Shown one piece after another: positions 1-8,104 of a DNA stretch of 64,000 nt (positions are counted from its first letter, which is position 1; each line of letters opens with the position of its first letter). Made by a program: the position numbers and the translations under genes. Origin of the DNA: CALOBA01 sp942491465 (lineage in GTDB: Bacteria > Pseudomonadota > Gammaproteobacteria > Chromatiales > Chromatiaceae); assembly GCA_942491465.1 (NCBI GenBank), contig CALOBA010000071.1, positions 62,001 to 126,000 of the forward strand, given 5' to 3'. The notes under the pieces were generated by a model. That model was not told where the DNA came from. It saw only the letters and a program-made list of their open reading frames with translations, and did no database searches.

Positions 1-405
1 GTGCAGCGGGCCGGTGGGGTTGGCGGAGACGAACTCCACCTGCACGCGCTTGCCGGCGCCGACGGTGGAACGGCCGTAGTCCGGCCCCCGGGTCAGGATC
101 TCGGGCACCAGCGCCTGATAGGCATCGCTGGCCAGGCGGAAGTTGATGAAGCCGGGCCCGGCGATGACCACCTCGGCCAGCAGCGGGCTCTCGGGCAGCG
201 CCGCCTTGAGCTGCTCGGCCAGTTCCCGCGGCTTGGTCCGCGCCGCCTTGGCGAGCACCATGGCGATATTGCTGGCGAAGTCGCCGTGGGCGGGGTCGCG
301 GGCGCGCTCCACCTGCGGCACCGGCGGGTCGCCGTCCCCCAGGGTACCGGCGGCGGCAAGCCGCGCCAGCGCGGTGCCGAGGAGCTGTTGGATCTGTTGC
401 TTCAT
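1..405 (-). CDS. argS: Arginyl-tRNA synthetase, N-terminal part (runs off the left edge)
   Basis: Charges tRNA-Arg with arginine in the cytoplasm. The 135 visible codons read MKQQIQQLLG and continue through DPAHGDFASNIAM, the conserved N-terminal additional domain of ArgS. They end in FVSANPTGPLH, the start of the HIGH-type ATP-binding signature of class I synthetases, so the catalytic core lies outside the window. The start codon is the ATG at 405. The gene is divergent from the methyltransferase at 618, and the 212 bp between them must hold both promoters. Family assignment is secure from this motif; nothing can be said about the C-terminus. Confidence 0.93.
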   Translation of the reverse strand, partial: MKQQIQQLLGTALARLAAAGTLGDGDPPVPQVERARDPAHGDFASNIAMVLAKAARTKPRELAEQLKAALPESPLLAEVVIAGPGFINFRLASDAYQALVPEILTRGPDYGRSTVGAGKRVQVEFVSANPTGPLH

Positions 406-617
406 CTTGATGCTGCGGCGCTGTCGACGAGGGATGGGGCTGGGGATGGGGCCTGGGGCGCACCAACGCCATCCGGTCCGGCCACGACCGTCGGCCGGTT
501 CCGAGCCCCGTGGGCGCTGTGCGGCGCTAGGATAACGGAAACGCCGGAAGCACTGCCAGAATGGGTCGACGCAGCCGGTACAATCGTCGCTGCTCTCCAC
601 CGCCAAGAGGACCGTCC

Positions 618-1241
618 ATGCCCCGTCAAACGCCCCGCGAAGCCCCCCGTCATCGTGATGATCCCCTGGCCGCGCTGCGCCGACCGATCCGCTTCGAGGC
701 CGAGCTGGGCGGCCGGCGGATGACCTTGGAGTCGACCTGGGGGCTGTTCTCGCCGCGGGAGATCGACGAGGGCTCGGCGCTGCTGCTCAAGCACCTGCAA
801 CTCGCCGACGACGCGGACTGCCTGGACCTCGGCTGCGGCTACGGCCCCATCGGCCTGGCGCTGGCCGCCGCCGCCCCGCACGGGCAGACGCTGATGGTCG
901 ACAAGGACTTCGTCGCCGTCGATTTCGCCAACCGCAACGCGGGGCTGAACGGCATCGGCAACGCCCGCGCCCTGCTCAGCAACGGCTTCGATCAGATCGC
1001 CCCGGACCTGCGCTTCGACCTGATCGCGAGCAACATCCCGGCCAAGGTCGGCAAGGAGCTGCTGACGCTGCTGCTGCACGATGCCCGGGCCCGGCTGCGG
1101 CCCGGCGGGCGACTCTACCTGGTCACCATCAACGGGCTGCGGCAGTTCATGCGCCGCAATCTCGAAGAGGTCTTCGGCAACTACGACAAGCTCAAGCAGG
1201 GGGCGCACTATACGGTGGCGTTGGCGCAGCGACGGGGGTGA
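618..1241 (+). CDS. Class I SAM-dependent methyltransferase (RsmC/MTS-like small domain)
   Basis: A 207-residue single-domain methyltransferase. Motif I is LDLGCGYGPIGLAL near residue 70, and the usual NPP(F/Y) catalytic tetrapeptide position reads SNIPAK near residue 135. Family knowledge places such proteins with the MTS domain of rRNA guanine-N2 methyltransferases, but the substrate is not predictable and the NIPA variant argues against simply calling it RsmC. The start is the ATG at 618, preceded by AAGAGG. It stands alone between divergent argS and convergent lexA. Confidence 0.8.
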   Translation: MPRQTPREAPRHRDDPLAALRRPIRFEAELGGRRMTLESTWGLFSPREIDEGSALLLKHLQLADDADCLDLGCGYGPIGLALAAAAPHGQTLMVDKDFVAVDFANRNAGLNGIGNARALLSNGFDQIAPDLRFDLIASNIPAKVGKELLTLLLHDARARLRPGGRLYLVTINGLRQFMRRNLEEVFGNYDKLKQGAHYTVALAQRRG

Positions 1242-1300
1242 GCTTGTCGGTCTTTGGATCAGGCGAAGTTTCGCAGCGAAGCACTTTCCTCAGATGTGGC

Positions 1301-1912
1301 TCAGCGGTAGGCCCGCATCTGCCCGACCAGCACGCCCTGGATCTGTATCTCGTCGGGTCGATACCGCTGCGCGGCAATCTCGTCGTTGGCGGACAGCAGC
1401 AGCACCTCCCCGGGGCGCTGGTCGATGCGCTTGAGCGTCGCCTCCTCGCCGCGGATCAGGGCGACGACGATGTCGCCGTTGTTGGCCTGGTCGCGCTGCT
1501 CGATCACCACCTCGTCGCCGTCGAGGATGCCGGCCCCGCTCATGGAATCGCCGACCACCCGCAGCACATAGCAGGGGCCGTTGCCGCGCAGGCGCGCCGG
1601 CACCTCCACCTGCTCCGGGTCGGCGACGGCCTCGATCGGGCGGCCGGCGGCGATGCGCCCGAGCAGCGGCAGCAGGTCCGCATCGGGGGCATCCGAACAC
1701 AGCTCGGCGGGCGTCTGCAGACCCCGATGCCGGCCCCGCGCCGGCTCCAGATGGCCGGCGGCCACCAGCGCCTGGATGTGCTTGTGCAGCGAACCGCGCG
1801 AGCGCAGCCCAAGCGCGGCACAGAGCTCATCGAGGGTCGGCGCCGGCTCGTCCGTGGCCTGGCGCTGCTCGATCAGCGTGAGGATCTGCTGTTGTCGGGG
1901 AGTCAAATGCAT
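1301..1912 (-). CDS. lexA: LexA SOS repressor
   Basis: A 203-residue repressor of the SOS regulon that self-cleaves when RecA is activated. The N-terminal winged helix-turn-helix (residues about 1-65) contains TLDELCAALGLRSRGSLHKH. The autocleavage Ala-Gly pair lies in GRIAAGRP. The S24 peptidase dyad is visible as Ser in GDSMSG and Lys in ATLKRI. Length matches the family (about 200). The recognition helix RSRGSLHKH differs from the E. coli RSPNAAEEH, fitting the unusual operator found upstream. It is divergently transcribed from the LexA-like peptidase gene at 2034. Confidence 0.95.
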   Translation of the reverse strand: MHLTPRQQQILTLIEQRQATDEPAPTLDELCAALGLRSRGSLHKHIQALVAAGHLEPARGRHRGLQTPAELCSDAPDADLLPLLGRIAAGRPIEAVADPEQVEVPARLRGNGPCYVLRVVGDSMSGAGILDGDEVVIEQRDQANNGDIVVALIRGEEATLKRIDQRPGEVLLLSANDEIAAQRYRPDEIQIQGVLVGQMRAYR

Positions 1913-1941
1913 CGGTGGCCCTTCTCTATTGCGTCGCCCGG

Positions 1942-1971
1942 ACTATACTGCACCGCGATGGAGAACAAAAA
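1942..1971 (-). promoter_or_regulatory. Probable lexA promoter
   Basis: On the minus strand a TATAGT -10 (1947-1942) is preceded by a T-rich -35 candidate, TTGTTC or TTTTTG, about 15-18 bp upstream. The -35 area overlaps the GTTC repeats, so LexA bound there would block RNA polymerase. Assignment is by pattern only. Confidence 0.5.
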
Positions 1972-1977
1972 GAGAAC
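1963..1977. promoter_or_regulatory. Putative LexA operator, direct repeat GTTC-N7-GTTC
   Basis: GAAC-N7-GAAC on the plus strand, i.e. GTTC-N7-GTTC on the lexA strand. This matches the direct-repeat LexA box known from Alphaproteobacteria rather than the CTGT-N8-ACAG palindrome usual in Gammaproteobacteria. It lies 51 bp upstream of lexA and 57 bp upstream of the LexA-like gene, so it could control both. Confidence 0.6.
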
Positions 1978-2033
1978 AAGTGAGCGCAACCCCTCCGATC
2001 CGCCGTCCCCACCGCCATCCCCCGGAGACCGCC

Positions 2034-2507
2034 ATGACCACCGTCGCCTACCTCTGTGCGCCGTCGCGCCACACCACCTGGGATCCCAGCCTGGAGCCGC
2101 TGGACCTCACCATCGAGGCCGGCATCGAGCTGCCGCTGCTCGGCTACGTCACCGCCGGCCGGCCCATCGAGACGCCGGAGGACCAAGAGACCATCCGCGT
2201 GCCCGCGGGCATGCTGCGCCGGCGCCTGATCAAGAACAGCTACGCGCTGCGGGTGCGCGGGCATTCCATGATCGATGATCAGATCCAAGACGGCGACGTC
2301 ATCATCGTCGAGCGCCGCGAGAGCGCCGAGAACGGCGAGTCCGTCGTCGCCATGATCAATGGCGAACGGGTCACGCTGAAGCGCTTCTACGTCGAGCCCG
2401 AGGGCATCCGCCTGCAACCGGCCAACCCCGAGATGGCGCCGATCTACCTGCGCCATGAGGAGCTGACCATCCTCGGCATCGTCGCCGGGGTGATCCGCGG
2501 GGGGTGA
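2034..2507 (+). CDS. LexA-like S24 peptidase domain protein lacking the DNA-binding domain
   Basis: A 157-residue protein with only the C-terminal LexA/UmuD-type domain. An Ala-Gly cleavage-type pair lies in GYVTAGRPIE, the nucleophile Ser in GHSMIDD and the Lys in VTLKRFY. The N-terminal 35 residues show no helix-turn-helix. It could act as a UmuD-like partner or as a decoy substrate for RecA; neither is shown. The ATG at 2034 follows GGAGA. It shares its upstream region and the GTTC-N7-GTTC box with divergent lexA, suggesting SOS control. Confidence 0.82.
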   Translation: MTTVAYLCAPSRHTTWDPSLEPLDLTIEAGIELPLLGYVTAGRPIETPEDQETIRVPAGMLRRRLIKNSYALRVRGHSMIDDQIQDGDVIIVERRESAENGESVVAMINGERVTLKRFYVEPEGIRLQPANPEMAPIYLRHEELTILGIVAGVIRGG

Positions 2508-2644
2508 CCGGCAGCGAGCGCGGCGTTCACCGGAGCTTGATGGTGCCGATCGACGGCGTCGTGGTCGGTGACTTGCCACAGCATCAGCAGCCGAACAGTT
2601 ACGCACCCTTCGGCGTCAGCCCCGACCTGGCCCACGGACAAATG

Positions 2645-2670
2645 AAAAAGGCCGGGCAATGCCCGGCCTT
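2645..2670 (-). terminator. Rho-independent terminator of the small heat-shock gene
   Basis: A perfect 10-bp stem (2648-2657 with 2661-2670) and 3-nt loop, followed on the minus strand by TTTTT. It lies 23 bp past the ibpA-like stop codon. Confidence 0.9.
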
Positions 2671-2692
2671 GTCTCCCGCTATGGGGCTGCCG

Positions 2693-3166
2693 TTATGCGG
2701 CCTTGACCTTGGTCTGTGTCTCAGCCTCGATCAGCTTGCCCTGATCGCCGCGGATCTCGATCTTGCGCGGCTTCATGGCCTCCGGGACCTCGCGTACCAG
2801 GTCGATGTGCAGCAGGCCATGCTCCAGCCGGGCGTCGGTCACCTTGACGTAGTCGGCGAGCTGGAACTTGCGCTCGAAGCTGCGATTGGCGATGCCGCGG
2901 TAGAGGAAGCGGCCGTCGGCCTGGTCGGGCTTCTTGGCGCCGGCGATGGTCAGCATGTTGTCGTGGGACTCGATCTGCAGCTCGTCGGCGCTGAACCCGG
3001 CCACCGCCATGGTGACGCGGTAGTGGTTCTCTTCCTTCAGCTCGACGTTGTAGGGCGGATAGCCGCCGGCCTCGGTGCGGAAGGCGTTCTCCAGCGAGGA
3101 GGCCATGCGATCGAAGCCGATCATGGAGCGGAACAGGGGCGAGAAGTCGATGGTCGTCATCGTCAT
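2693..3166 (-). CDS. ibpA: Hsp20/IbpA-type small heat-shock protein
   Basis: A 157-residue alpha-crystallin-domain holdase that binds unfolding proteins. The N-terminus (MTMTTIDFSPLFRSMIGFDR) matches the IbpA/IbpB family, which favours IbpA over generic Hsp20. The core domain spans about residues 38-130, with YNVELKEENHYRVTMAVAG and the C-terminal G-LLHIDL strand. The ATG at 3166 is embedded in a hairpin resembling a ROSE thermometer, and a promoter lies about 85 bp upstream. It is monocistronic, ending at a strong terminator, and faces away from hoxF. Confidence 0.93.
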   Translation of the reverse strand: MTMTTIDFSPLFRSMIGFDRMASSLENAFRTEAGGYPPYNVELKEENHYRVTMAVAGFSADELQIESHDNMLTIAGAKKPDQADGRFLYRGIANRSFERKFQLADYVKVTDARLEHGLLHIDLVREVPEAMKPRKIEIRGDQGKLIEAETQTKVKAA

Positions 3167-3186
3167 ATCCTCAGGTTGAGCAATAT
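3165..3186 (-). promoter_or_regulatory. ROSE-like RNA thermometer hairpin at the ibpA start
   Basis: On the minus strand ATATTGCT pairs with AGGATAT across a CAACCTG loop. AGGA is the Shine-Dalgarno and the last AT begins the ATG. Pairing needs a U-G pair and one unpaired G, the hallmark UUGCU-against-AGGA arrangement of ROSE elements found upstream of small heat-shock genes. Seen in sequence; melting behaviour is inferred. Confidence 0.7.
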
Positions 3187-3250
3187 GTTGGAAGGCGTTC
3201 TTGCGAACCGCCGGTTGATCGCAACCCCCTGTCGGGCGATTGCATTATGT

Positions 3251-3278
3251 AAAGTAGCATCGCGAAATAGGATGTCAA
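3251..3278 (-). promoter_or_regulatory. Probable ibpA promoter
   Basis: Minus strand TTGACA (3278-3273), 16-bp spacer, TACTTT (3256-3251). This gives a leader of about 80 nt, long enough for a ROSE structure. A sigma-32 overlap (CTTGACA at the -35) is possible but no clear CCCCAT-type -10 is seen. Confidence 0.6.
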
Positions 3279-3430
3279 GCATCGCCGCTGAAATCTTTTT
3301 TCGTGCCTCCGAGATGGTCTGCGGCGGCCCCGTGCCCCCAAGCGGCATGCGCCGACGACCGTCCAGGTCAATCTCGGACCGGCGTCTATACTGAGGATCG
3401 ACACCGCGACAACCAACAGCGGGAGGCGAC

Positions 3431-5239
3431 ATGTCGTTCACGACCCCCACGTCCGCGCAGATTGCTACCGTCGTCGAACGCTCCCTGGCGCGCGTCGGCC
3501 ATGGTCCGGATGGCGTTCTGCAGCACCTGATCGCCCTGCAGCACCAGTTCTCGTTCGTCCCCGACGCGGGTATCGAGCAGCTGGTGCAGACCGTCGACGT
3601 GACCCGCGCCCAGGTGTTGGCCGCCGTCGACTTCTACGCCTTCCTGCACCGCAGCCCCCGCGGCGACTACGATCTGCGTGTCAGCGACAACATCACCGAC
3701 CGGATGCTCGGCAGCGAGGCGCTCGTGCACCAGCTCTGCGACCGGCTCGGTGTGGCGCCGGGGCAGCCCCGCGCCGACGGCCGGGTCACCCTGGAGCCGA
3801 CCTCCTGTACCGGGATGTGCGATCAGGGGCCGGCCCTGCTCGTCAACGGCCTGGCGGTGACCCGGCTCGACGCCGCGCGCTGCCGGCAGATCGCCGACCT
3901 GGTGAACGAACGCGTGCCGCTGCCGCACTGGCCCCAGGAGCTGTTCGCCGTCTCCAACAACGTCTACCGCGCCGACCTGCTGCTGTCGGACCTGGACTGC
4001 CGCGACGCGGGCTTGGCTGCGCTCTGCCGCAACGGCGCCGATGCGGTGCTGGCGGAGGTCGAGCGCGCGGGGCTGCGTGGGCGCGGCGGCGCCGGTTTCA
4101 CCACGGCGCTGAAGTGGCGCTTCTGCCGCGAGGCCGCGGGCCGGGACAAGGTCGTCGTCTGCAACGCCGACGAGGGCGAGCCGGGCACCTTCAAGGACCG
4201 CGTACTGCTGACGGCCTATGCCGACCTGGTGGTGGAGGGCATGACCCTCTGCGCCGGTATCGTCGGTGCCCGGGTCGGACTGATCTATCTGCGCGGCGAG
4301 TACCGCTATCTGCTCGATCACCTGCAGGCGGTGCTTCAGCGCCGCCGCGAGCAGGGCCAGCTCGGGGTCGGCTGCGGTGGCGTCGACGGCCTGGACTTCG
4401 ACATCCACATCCACCTCGGCGCCGGGGCCTACATCTGCGGCGAGGAGTCGGCGCTGATCGAGTCGCTGGAGGGCAAGCGCGGCGTCACCCGCAAGCGCCC
4501 GCCGTTCCCGGTCACCGAGGGCTATCTGGATCGGCCGACGGTGGTCAACAACGTCGAGACCTTCCTCGCCGCCGCGCGCATCGCCGAGCACGGCGGCTAC
4601 TGGTTCCGCAGCGAGGGGACCGACCTCTCCGCCGGCAGCAAGATCCTCAGCGTCAGCGGTGACTGTCGCCACCCCGGCATCTATGAGTATCCGTTCGGCA
4701 CCGCGGTCTCGCGGGTGCTGGCGGACTGCGGTGCCGAGGACACCCAAGCGGTCCAGGTCTCCGGCGCCGCCGGCACGACCCTCGGCGCCGACGAGCTGGA
4801 ACGGGTGCTGGCCTTCGAGGACTTGCCCACCGCGGGCTCGTTCATGGTCTTCAACCGCAGCCGCGATCTGCTGGAGATGGTGCGCAACTTCGCCGCCTTC
4901 TTCAGCCACGAGAGCTGCGGCTTCTGCACGCCCTGCCGGGTCGGCGGGGTGCTGCTGCGCGACCTGGTGGAGAAGGTCGCCGCGGGCAGCGGTTCCAGCC
5001 ACGACCTGGAGGAGATGCGCCGCATCGGCGCGATCATGCGCCGGGCCAGCCACTGCGGGCTCGGCCACACGGCACCGAATCATGTGCTCAATACGCTCGA
5101 TAAGTTCCCCGAGATCTACGCTCGCCGCCTGAGCAGCCGCGGGTTCACGCCGGCCTTCGACCTGGACGCGGCCCTGGCCGAGGCGCGCGCACTGACCGGT
5201 CGCGACGATGCCGCCGCCCACTTGGAGACGCTGTCATGA
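3431..5239 (+). CDS. hoxF: NAD-reducing [NiFe] hydrogenase diaphorase subunit HoxF with fused HoxE-like domain
   Basis: A 602-residue flavoprotein subunit passing electrons between the hydrogenase dimer and NAD(H). Residues about 1-165 form a HoxE/NuoE-like ferredoxin domain. Its second cysteine pair is visible in SCTGMC, while the place of the first pair reads SDNITD, so that cluster site looks incomplete. The NuoF-like part follows, with NADH loop GLRGRGGAGF, FMN motif CNADEGEPG and a 4Fe-4S site ESCGFCTPCR plus SHCGLG. Length equals that of the Ralstonia eutropha-type fused HoxF. It is first in hoxFUYHW and overlaps hoxU by 4 bp. Confidence 0.95.
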   Translation: MSFTTPTSAQIATVVERSLARVGHGPDGVLQHLIALQHQFSFVPDAGIEQLVQTVDVTRAQVLAAVDFYAFLHRSPRGDYDLRVSDNITDRMLGSEALVHQLCDRLGVAPGQPRADGRVTLEPTSCTGMCDQGPALLVNGLAVTRLDAARCRQIADLVNERVPLPHWPQELFAVSNNVYRADLLLSDLDCRDAGLAALCRNGADAVLAEVERAGLRGRGGAGFTTALKWRFCREAAGRDKVVVCNADEGEPGTFKDRVLLTAYADLVVEGMTLCAGIVGARVGLIYLRGEYRYLLDHLQAVLQRRREQGQLGVGCGGVDGLDFDIHIHLGAGAYICGEESALIESLEGKRGVTRKRPPFPVTEGYLDRPTVVNNVETFLAAARIAEHGGYWFRSEGTDLSAGSKILSVSGDCRHPGIYEYPFGTAVSRVLADCGAEDTQAVQVSGAAGTTLGADELERVLAFEDLPTAGSFMVFNRSRDLLEMVRNFAAFFSHESCGFCTPCRVGGVLLRDLVEKVAAGSGSSHDLEEMRRIGAIMRRASHCGLGHTAPNHVLNTLDKFPEIYARRLSSRGFTPAFDLDAALAEARALTGRDDAAAHLETLS

Positions 5240-6045
5240 GTGCCCCCAGCCGTTTCACCATCGATGGCCGCGAGATCCCCTTCGTCGCCGGCCAGACCAT
5301 CATGGACGCGGCCCTGGCCGCCGGCTTATACATCCCGCACCTGTGTCACAACCCGGCCTTCGCGCCCCACGGCAGCTGCCGGGTCTGCGTGGTCCGCGCC
5401 AACGGTCGCGAGGTCTCGTCCTGCACCGCTCCGGCGGCCATCGGCATGGCGGTGGAGAGCGAGACCGAGGACCTGCGTGCGCTGCGGGTCGGCATCCTGC
5501 AGATGCTGTTCGTCGAAGGCAACCATTGCTGTCCCGGCTGCGAGGCCTCCGGCGCCTGCCAACTGCAGGCGGTCGCCTACTACTGCGGCATGCTGGAGCC
5601 GCACTTCAAGCACTTCTACCCGCATCGGGAGGTGGACGCATCCCACCCGGATGCCATCCTCGACCACAACCGCTGCATCCTCTGCGAGCTGTGCGTGCGC
5701 GCCAGCCGCGACCACGACGGCAAGCGCGTCTTCGCCGTCAGCGGGCGGGGCGCGACCAGTCGGCTGATCGTCGACTCCCCCAGCGGTGGGCTCGGCGACA
5801 GCCGCTTCGCCGGCAGCGACCAGGCCGCCCACGTCTGTCCGGTGGGGGCGATCCTGTCGCGGGACAGGGCGCGACCGGCGCCCATGGGCCAGCGGCTCTA
5901 CGATCGCGCACCGATCGATCAGGTGGGCGATGTGGCGCTGCATGATCCGGGCTTCACCGCCGGCAGCCCGTCGCCGCCGCCGGAGCAGCCCGATGCCGGC
6001 AATCCGCGGGACCTACCAAGGGATGCCGGAGGTCAGCTGCGATGA
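5236..6045 (+). CDS. hoxU: NAD-reducing hydrogenase diaphorase subunit HoxU
   Basis: A 269-residue iron-sulfur subunit bridging HoxF and HoxYH, homologous to the N-terminal part of NuoG. The 2Fe-2S ligands lie in CHNPAFAPHGSCRVC plus SSCTAP. The His/Cys cluster motif is HCCPGCEASGAC, and a 4Fe-4S set appears in RCILCELC plus CPVGAI. About 35 C-terminal Pro/Gly-rich residues exceed the usual 234-240 length. The ATGA overlap with hoxF and 4-bp overlap with hoxY indicate translational coupling. Confidence 0.94.
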   Translation: MSAPSRFTIDGREIPFVAGQTIMDAALAAGLYIPHLCHNPAFAPHGSCRVCVVRANGREVSSCTAPAAIGMAVESETEDLRALRVGILQMLFVEGNHCCPGCEASGACQLQAVAYYCGMLEPHFKHFYPHREVDASHPDAILDHNRCILCELCVRASRDHDGKRVFAVSGRGATSRLIVDSPSGGLGDSRFAGSDQAAHVCPVGAILSRDRARPAPMGQRLYDRAPIDQVGDVALHDPGFTAGSPSPPPEQPDAGNPRDLPRDAGGQLR

Positions 6046-6596
6046 CCGGCCCATCCAAGCTCCGGGTCGCCACGACCTCATTGGCAGGCTGCTTCGGCTG
6101 CCATATGTCGCTGCTCGATATCGACGAGCGCATCATCGACCTGGTCCAGTTGATCGAGCTGGACCGCTGCCCGCTGACCGACATCAAGACCTTGGGCGAC
6201 TGCGACCTGGGTCTGATCGAGGGCGGCGTCGCCAACGCCGAGAATGTTGAGGTGCTGCGCGCCTTTCGCGCGCGCTGCCGGGTGCTGGTCGCGGTGGGCG
6301 CCTGCGCCATCAACGGCGGCATCCCGGCCATGCGCAACAACCACAGCCTGCGCGAGTGCCTGCAGGAGGCCTTCATCGACGGCATCGGCCTGCACCAGTC
6401 AGGCACCCCGGCCATCCCCAACGACCCGGAGCTGCCGCTACTGCTCAGCCAAGTCCATCCGCTGCATGAGGTGGTGCGGGTGGACTATTTCCTGCCCGGC
6501 TGCCCGCCGTCGGCGGAGGCGTTCTGGAGCCTGCTGACGGCGTTGTTGGAGGGGCGGCCGGTACGCATCGACTACGGCGAGCTCCACTACGACTGA
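6042..6596 (+). CDS. hoxY: NAD-reducing hydrogenase small subunit HoxY
   Basis: A 184-residue small subunit carrying the 4Fe-4S cluster proximal to the NiFe site. Cluster cysteines are visible in LAGCFGCHMS, GACAINGG and LPGCPPSA, the reduced single-cluster set typical of group 3d enzymes. There is no Tat signal, consistent with a cytoplasmic enzyme. It overlaps hoxU by 4 bp and is followed by hoxH after 17 bp. Confidence 0.94.
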   Translation: MTGPSKLRVATTSLAGCFGCHMSLLDIDERIIDLVQLIELDRCPLTDIKTLGDCDLGLIEGGVANAENVEVLRAFRARCRVLVAVGACAINGGIPAMRNNHSLRECLQEAFIDGIGLHQSGTPAIPNDPELPLLLSQVHPLHEVVRVDYFLPGCPPSAEAFWSLLTALLEGRPVRIDYGELHYD

Positions 6597-6613
6597 CAAC
6601 GGAGCGATTGACG

Positions 6614-8104
6614 ATGAACATCCTCGACAAGCTCGAAACGGTGGAGCACCCGGAGCGGCTGCGGCGGATCAGCATCGATCCGCTGACCCGGGTCGAAGGG
6701 CACGGTAAGGTGACGTTGCTGCTCGACGACGACGGCCGAGTCGCCCAGGCGCGGCTGCATATCGTCGAGTTCCGCGGCTTCGAACGCTTCATTCAGGGGC
6801 GGCCGTTGGCGGAGCTGCCGATCGTCGTCCAGCGCCTGTGCGGCATCTGCCCGGTCAGCCACCACCTGGCCGCGGCCAAGGCGTGCGATCAGCTGGTCGG
6901 CGTCGACGTGCTGCCGCCCACCGCCGAGCGCGTGCGGCGGCTGATGCACTACGGCCAGGTGCTGCAATCCCATGCGCTGCACTTCTTCCACCTGTCGTCG
7001 CCGGACCTCCTGTTCGGCAGCGACGACGGACCGGCGCAGCGCAACATCGTCGGCCTCATCGCGCATCACCCGGAGATCGCCAAGCGCGGCGTGCTGCTGC
7101 GCAAGTTCGGCCAAGAGGTCATCCGCGTCACCGCCGGCAGGCGCGTCCACGGCAACGGCGCCGTGCCCGGCGGCGTCAATCAGGCGGTGGCCGGCGGCGA
7201 GCGCGACGCCCTGCGCGGCCAGGTCGCCGAGATCGTAGACTGGGCCGCCGATGCCGTGGCGCTGATCCGCCGCATCGCCGAGGTCGACGCCGAACACTAT
7301 CGCCGCTTCGCAAGGGTCCCGGCCAACAGCCTGAGCCTGATCGCCGCCGACGGTGCGCTGGAGCTGTATCACGGCGGTCTGCGGGCGCGCGACGCCGATG
7401 GGGCGACGATCTTCGATCATGCCGACTACTGTGGCTATCTCGACCTGATCGGCGAGACGGTCAAGCCTTGGAGCTATATGAAGTTCCCGTTCCTGCGCGC
7501 CCTCGGGGCGGAGGACGGCTGGTATCGGGTCGGCCCGCTGGCCCGCATCAACAACGCCGAGCGCATCGACACCCCGCGCGCCGAGCAGGAGCGCCAAGCC
7601 TTCATGGCCGACAACCAAGGCCGGCCCGCCCACCAGGTGCTGGCAACCCATCGGGCGCGGCTGATCGAACTGCTCCACTGTGCCGAGGCCATCGAGGGGC
7701 TGCTCGACGACCCGCTGCTCGGCGGCACCGAACTCATCGCCGAGGGCGAGCGCCGCCCCACCGGCATCGGCGTCCTCGAGGCACCCCGCGGCACGCTGTT
7801 CCACCACTACGAGGTCGACGACGACGGTCTGGTCCGCAAGGCCAACCTGATCGTCTCCACCACCAACAACAACCAGGCCATGAACAGCGCAATCCGCCAG
7901 GTCGCCGTCGACCAACTCGACGGCCACGCGCTGACCGAGCCGCTGCTCAATCAGGTCGAGATCGCCATCCGCGCCTTCGACCCCTGCTTGTCCTGCGCCA
8001 CCCACGCCCTCGGCCGGATGCCGCTGACGCTGGAACTGCTGGCCGCCGACGGGACGCCGATCGATCGGCTGAGCCGGCCGGCCCTGAGCGCCTGTGATGG
8101 CTGA
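6614..8104 (+). CDS. hoxH: NAD-reducing hydrogenase large subunit HoxH
   Basis: A 496-residue catalytic subunit holding the NiFe(CN)2CO centre. Nickel ligands are seen in the L1 motif RLCGICPVSHHL and the C-terminal L2 motif DPCLSCATH. About 30 residues follow the L2 His, the peptide normally removed by an endoprotease after nickel insertion. The ATG at 6614 is chosen over the upstream TTG at 6608 because GGAG at 6601 is well spaced for it. The hoxW start overlaps the hoxH end, coupling enzyme and protease. Confidence 0.95.
   Translation: MNILDKLETVEHPERLRRISIDPLTRVEGHGKVTLLLDDDGRVAQARLHIVEFRGFERFIQGRPLAELPIVVQRLCGICPVSHHLAAAKACDQLVGVDVLPPTAERVRRLMHYGQVLQSHALHFFHLSSPDLLFGSDDGPAQRNIVGLIAHHPEIAKRGVLLRKFGQEVIRVTAGRRVHGNGAVPGGVNQAVAGGERDALRGQVAEIVDWAADAVALIRRIAEVDAEHYRRFARVPANSLSLIAADGALELYHGGLRARDADGATIFDHADYCGYLDLIGETVKPWSYMKFPFLRALGAEDGWYRVGPLARINNAERIDTPRAEQERQAFMADNQGRPAHQVLATHRARLIELLHCAEAIEGLLDDPLLGGTELIAEGERRPTGIGVLEAPRGTLFHHYEVDDDGLVRKANLIVSTTNNNQAMNSAIRQVAVDQLDGHALTEPLLNQVEIAIRAFDPCLSCATHALGRMPLTLELLAADGTPIDRLSRPALSACDG

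Noticed and set aside
1957..2033. In-frame upstream start for the LexA-like gene giving an N-terminal DNA-binding domain
   Set aside because: The upstream translation has no helix-turn-helix and overlaps the operator; the ATG at 2034 has a good ribosome-binding site.
3386..5221. A 611-codon open frame on the minus strand opposite hoxF
   Set aside because: It is the antisense shadow of a GC-rich gene with clear HoxF motifs; its translation is low-complexity and matches no family.
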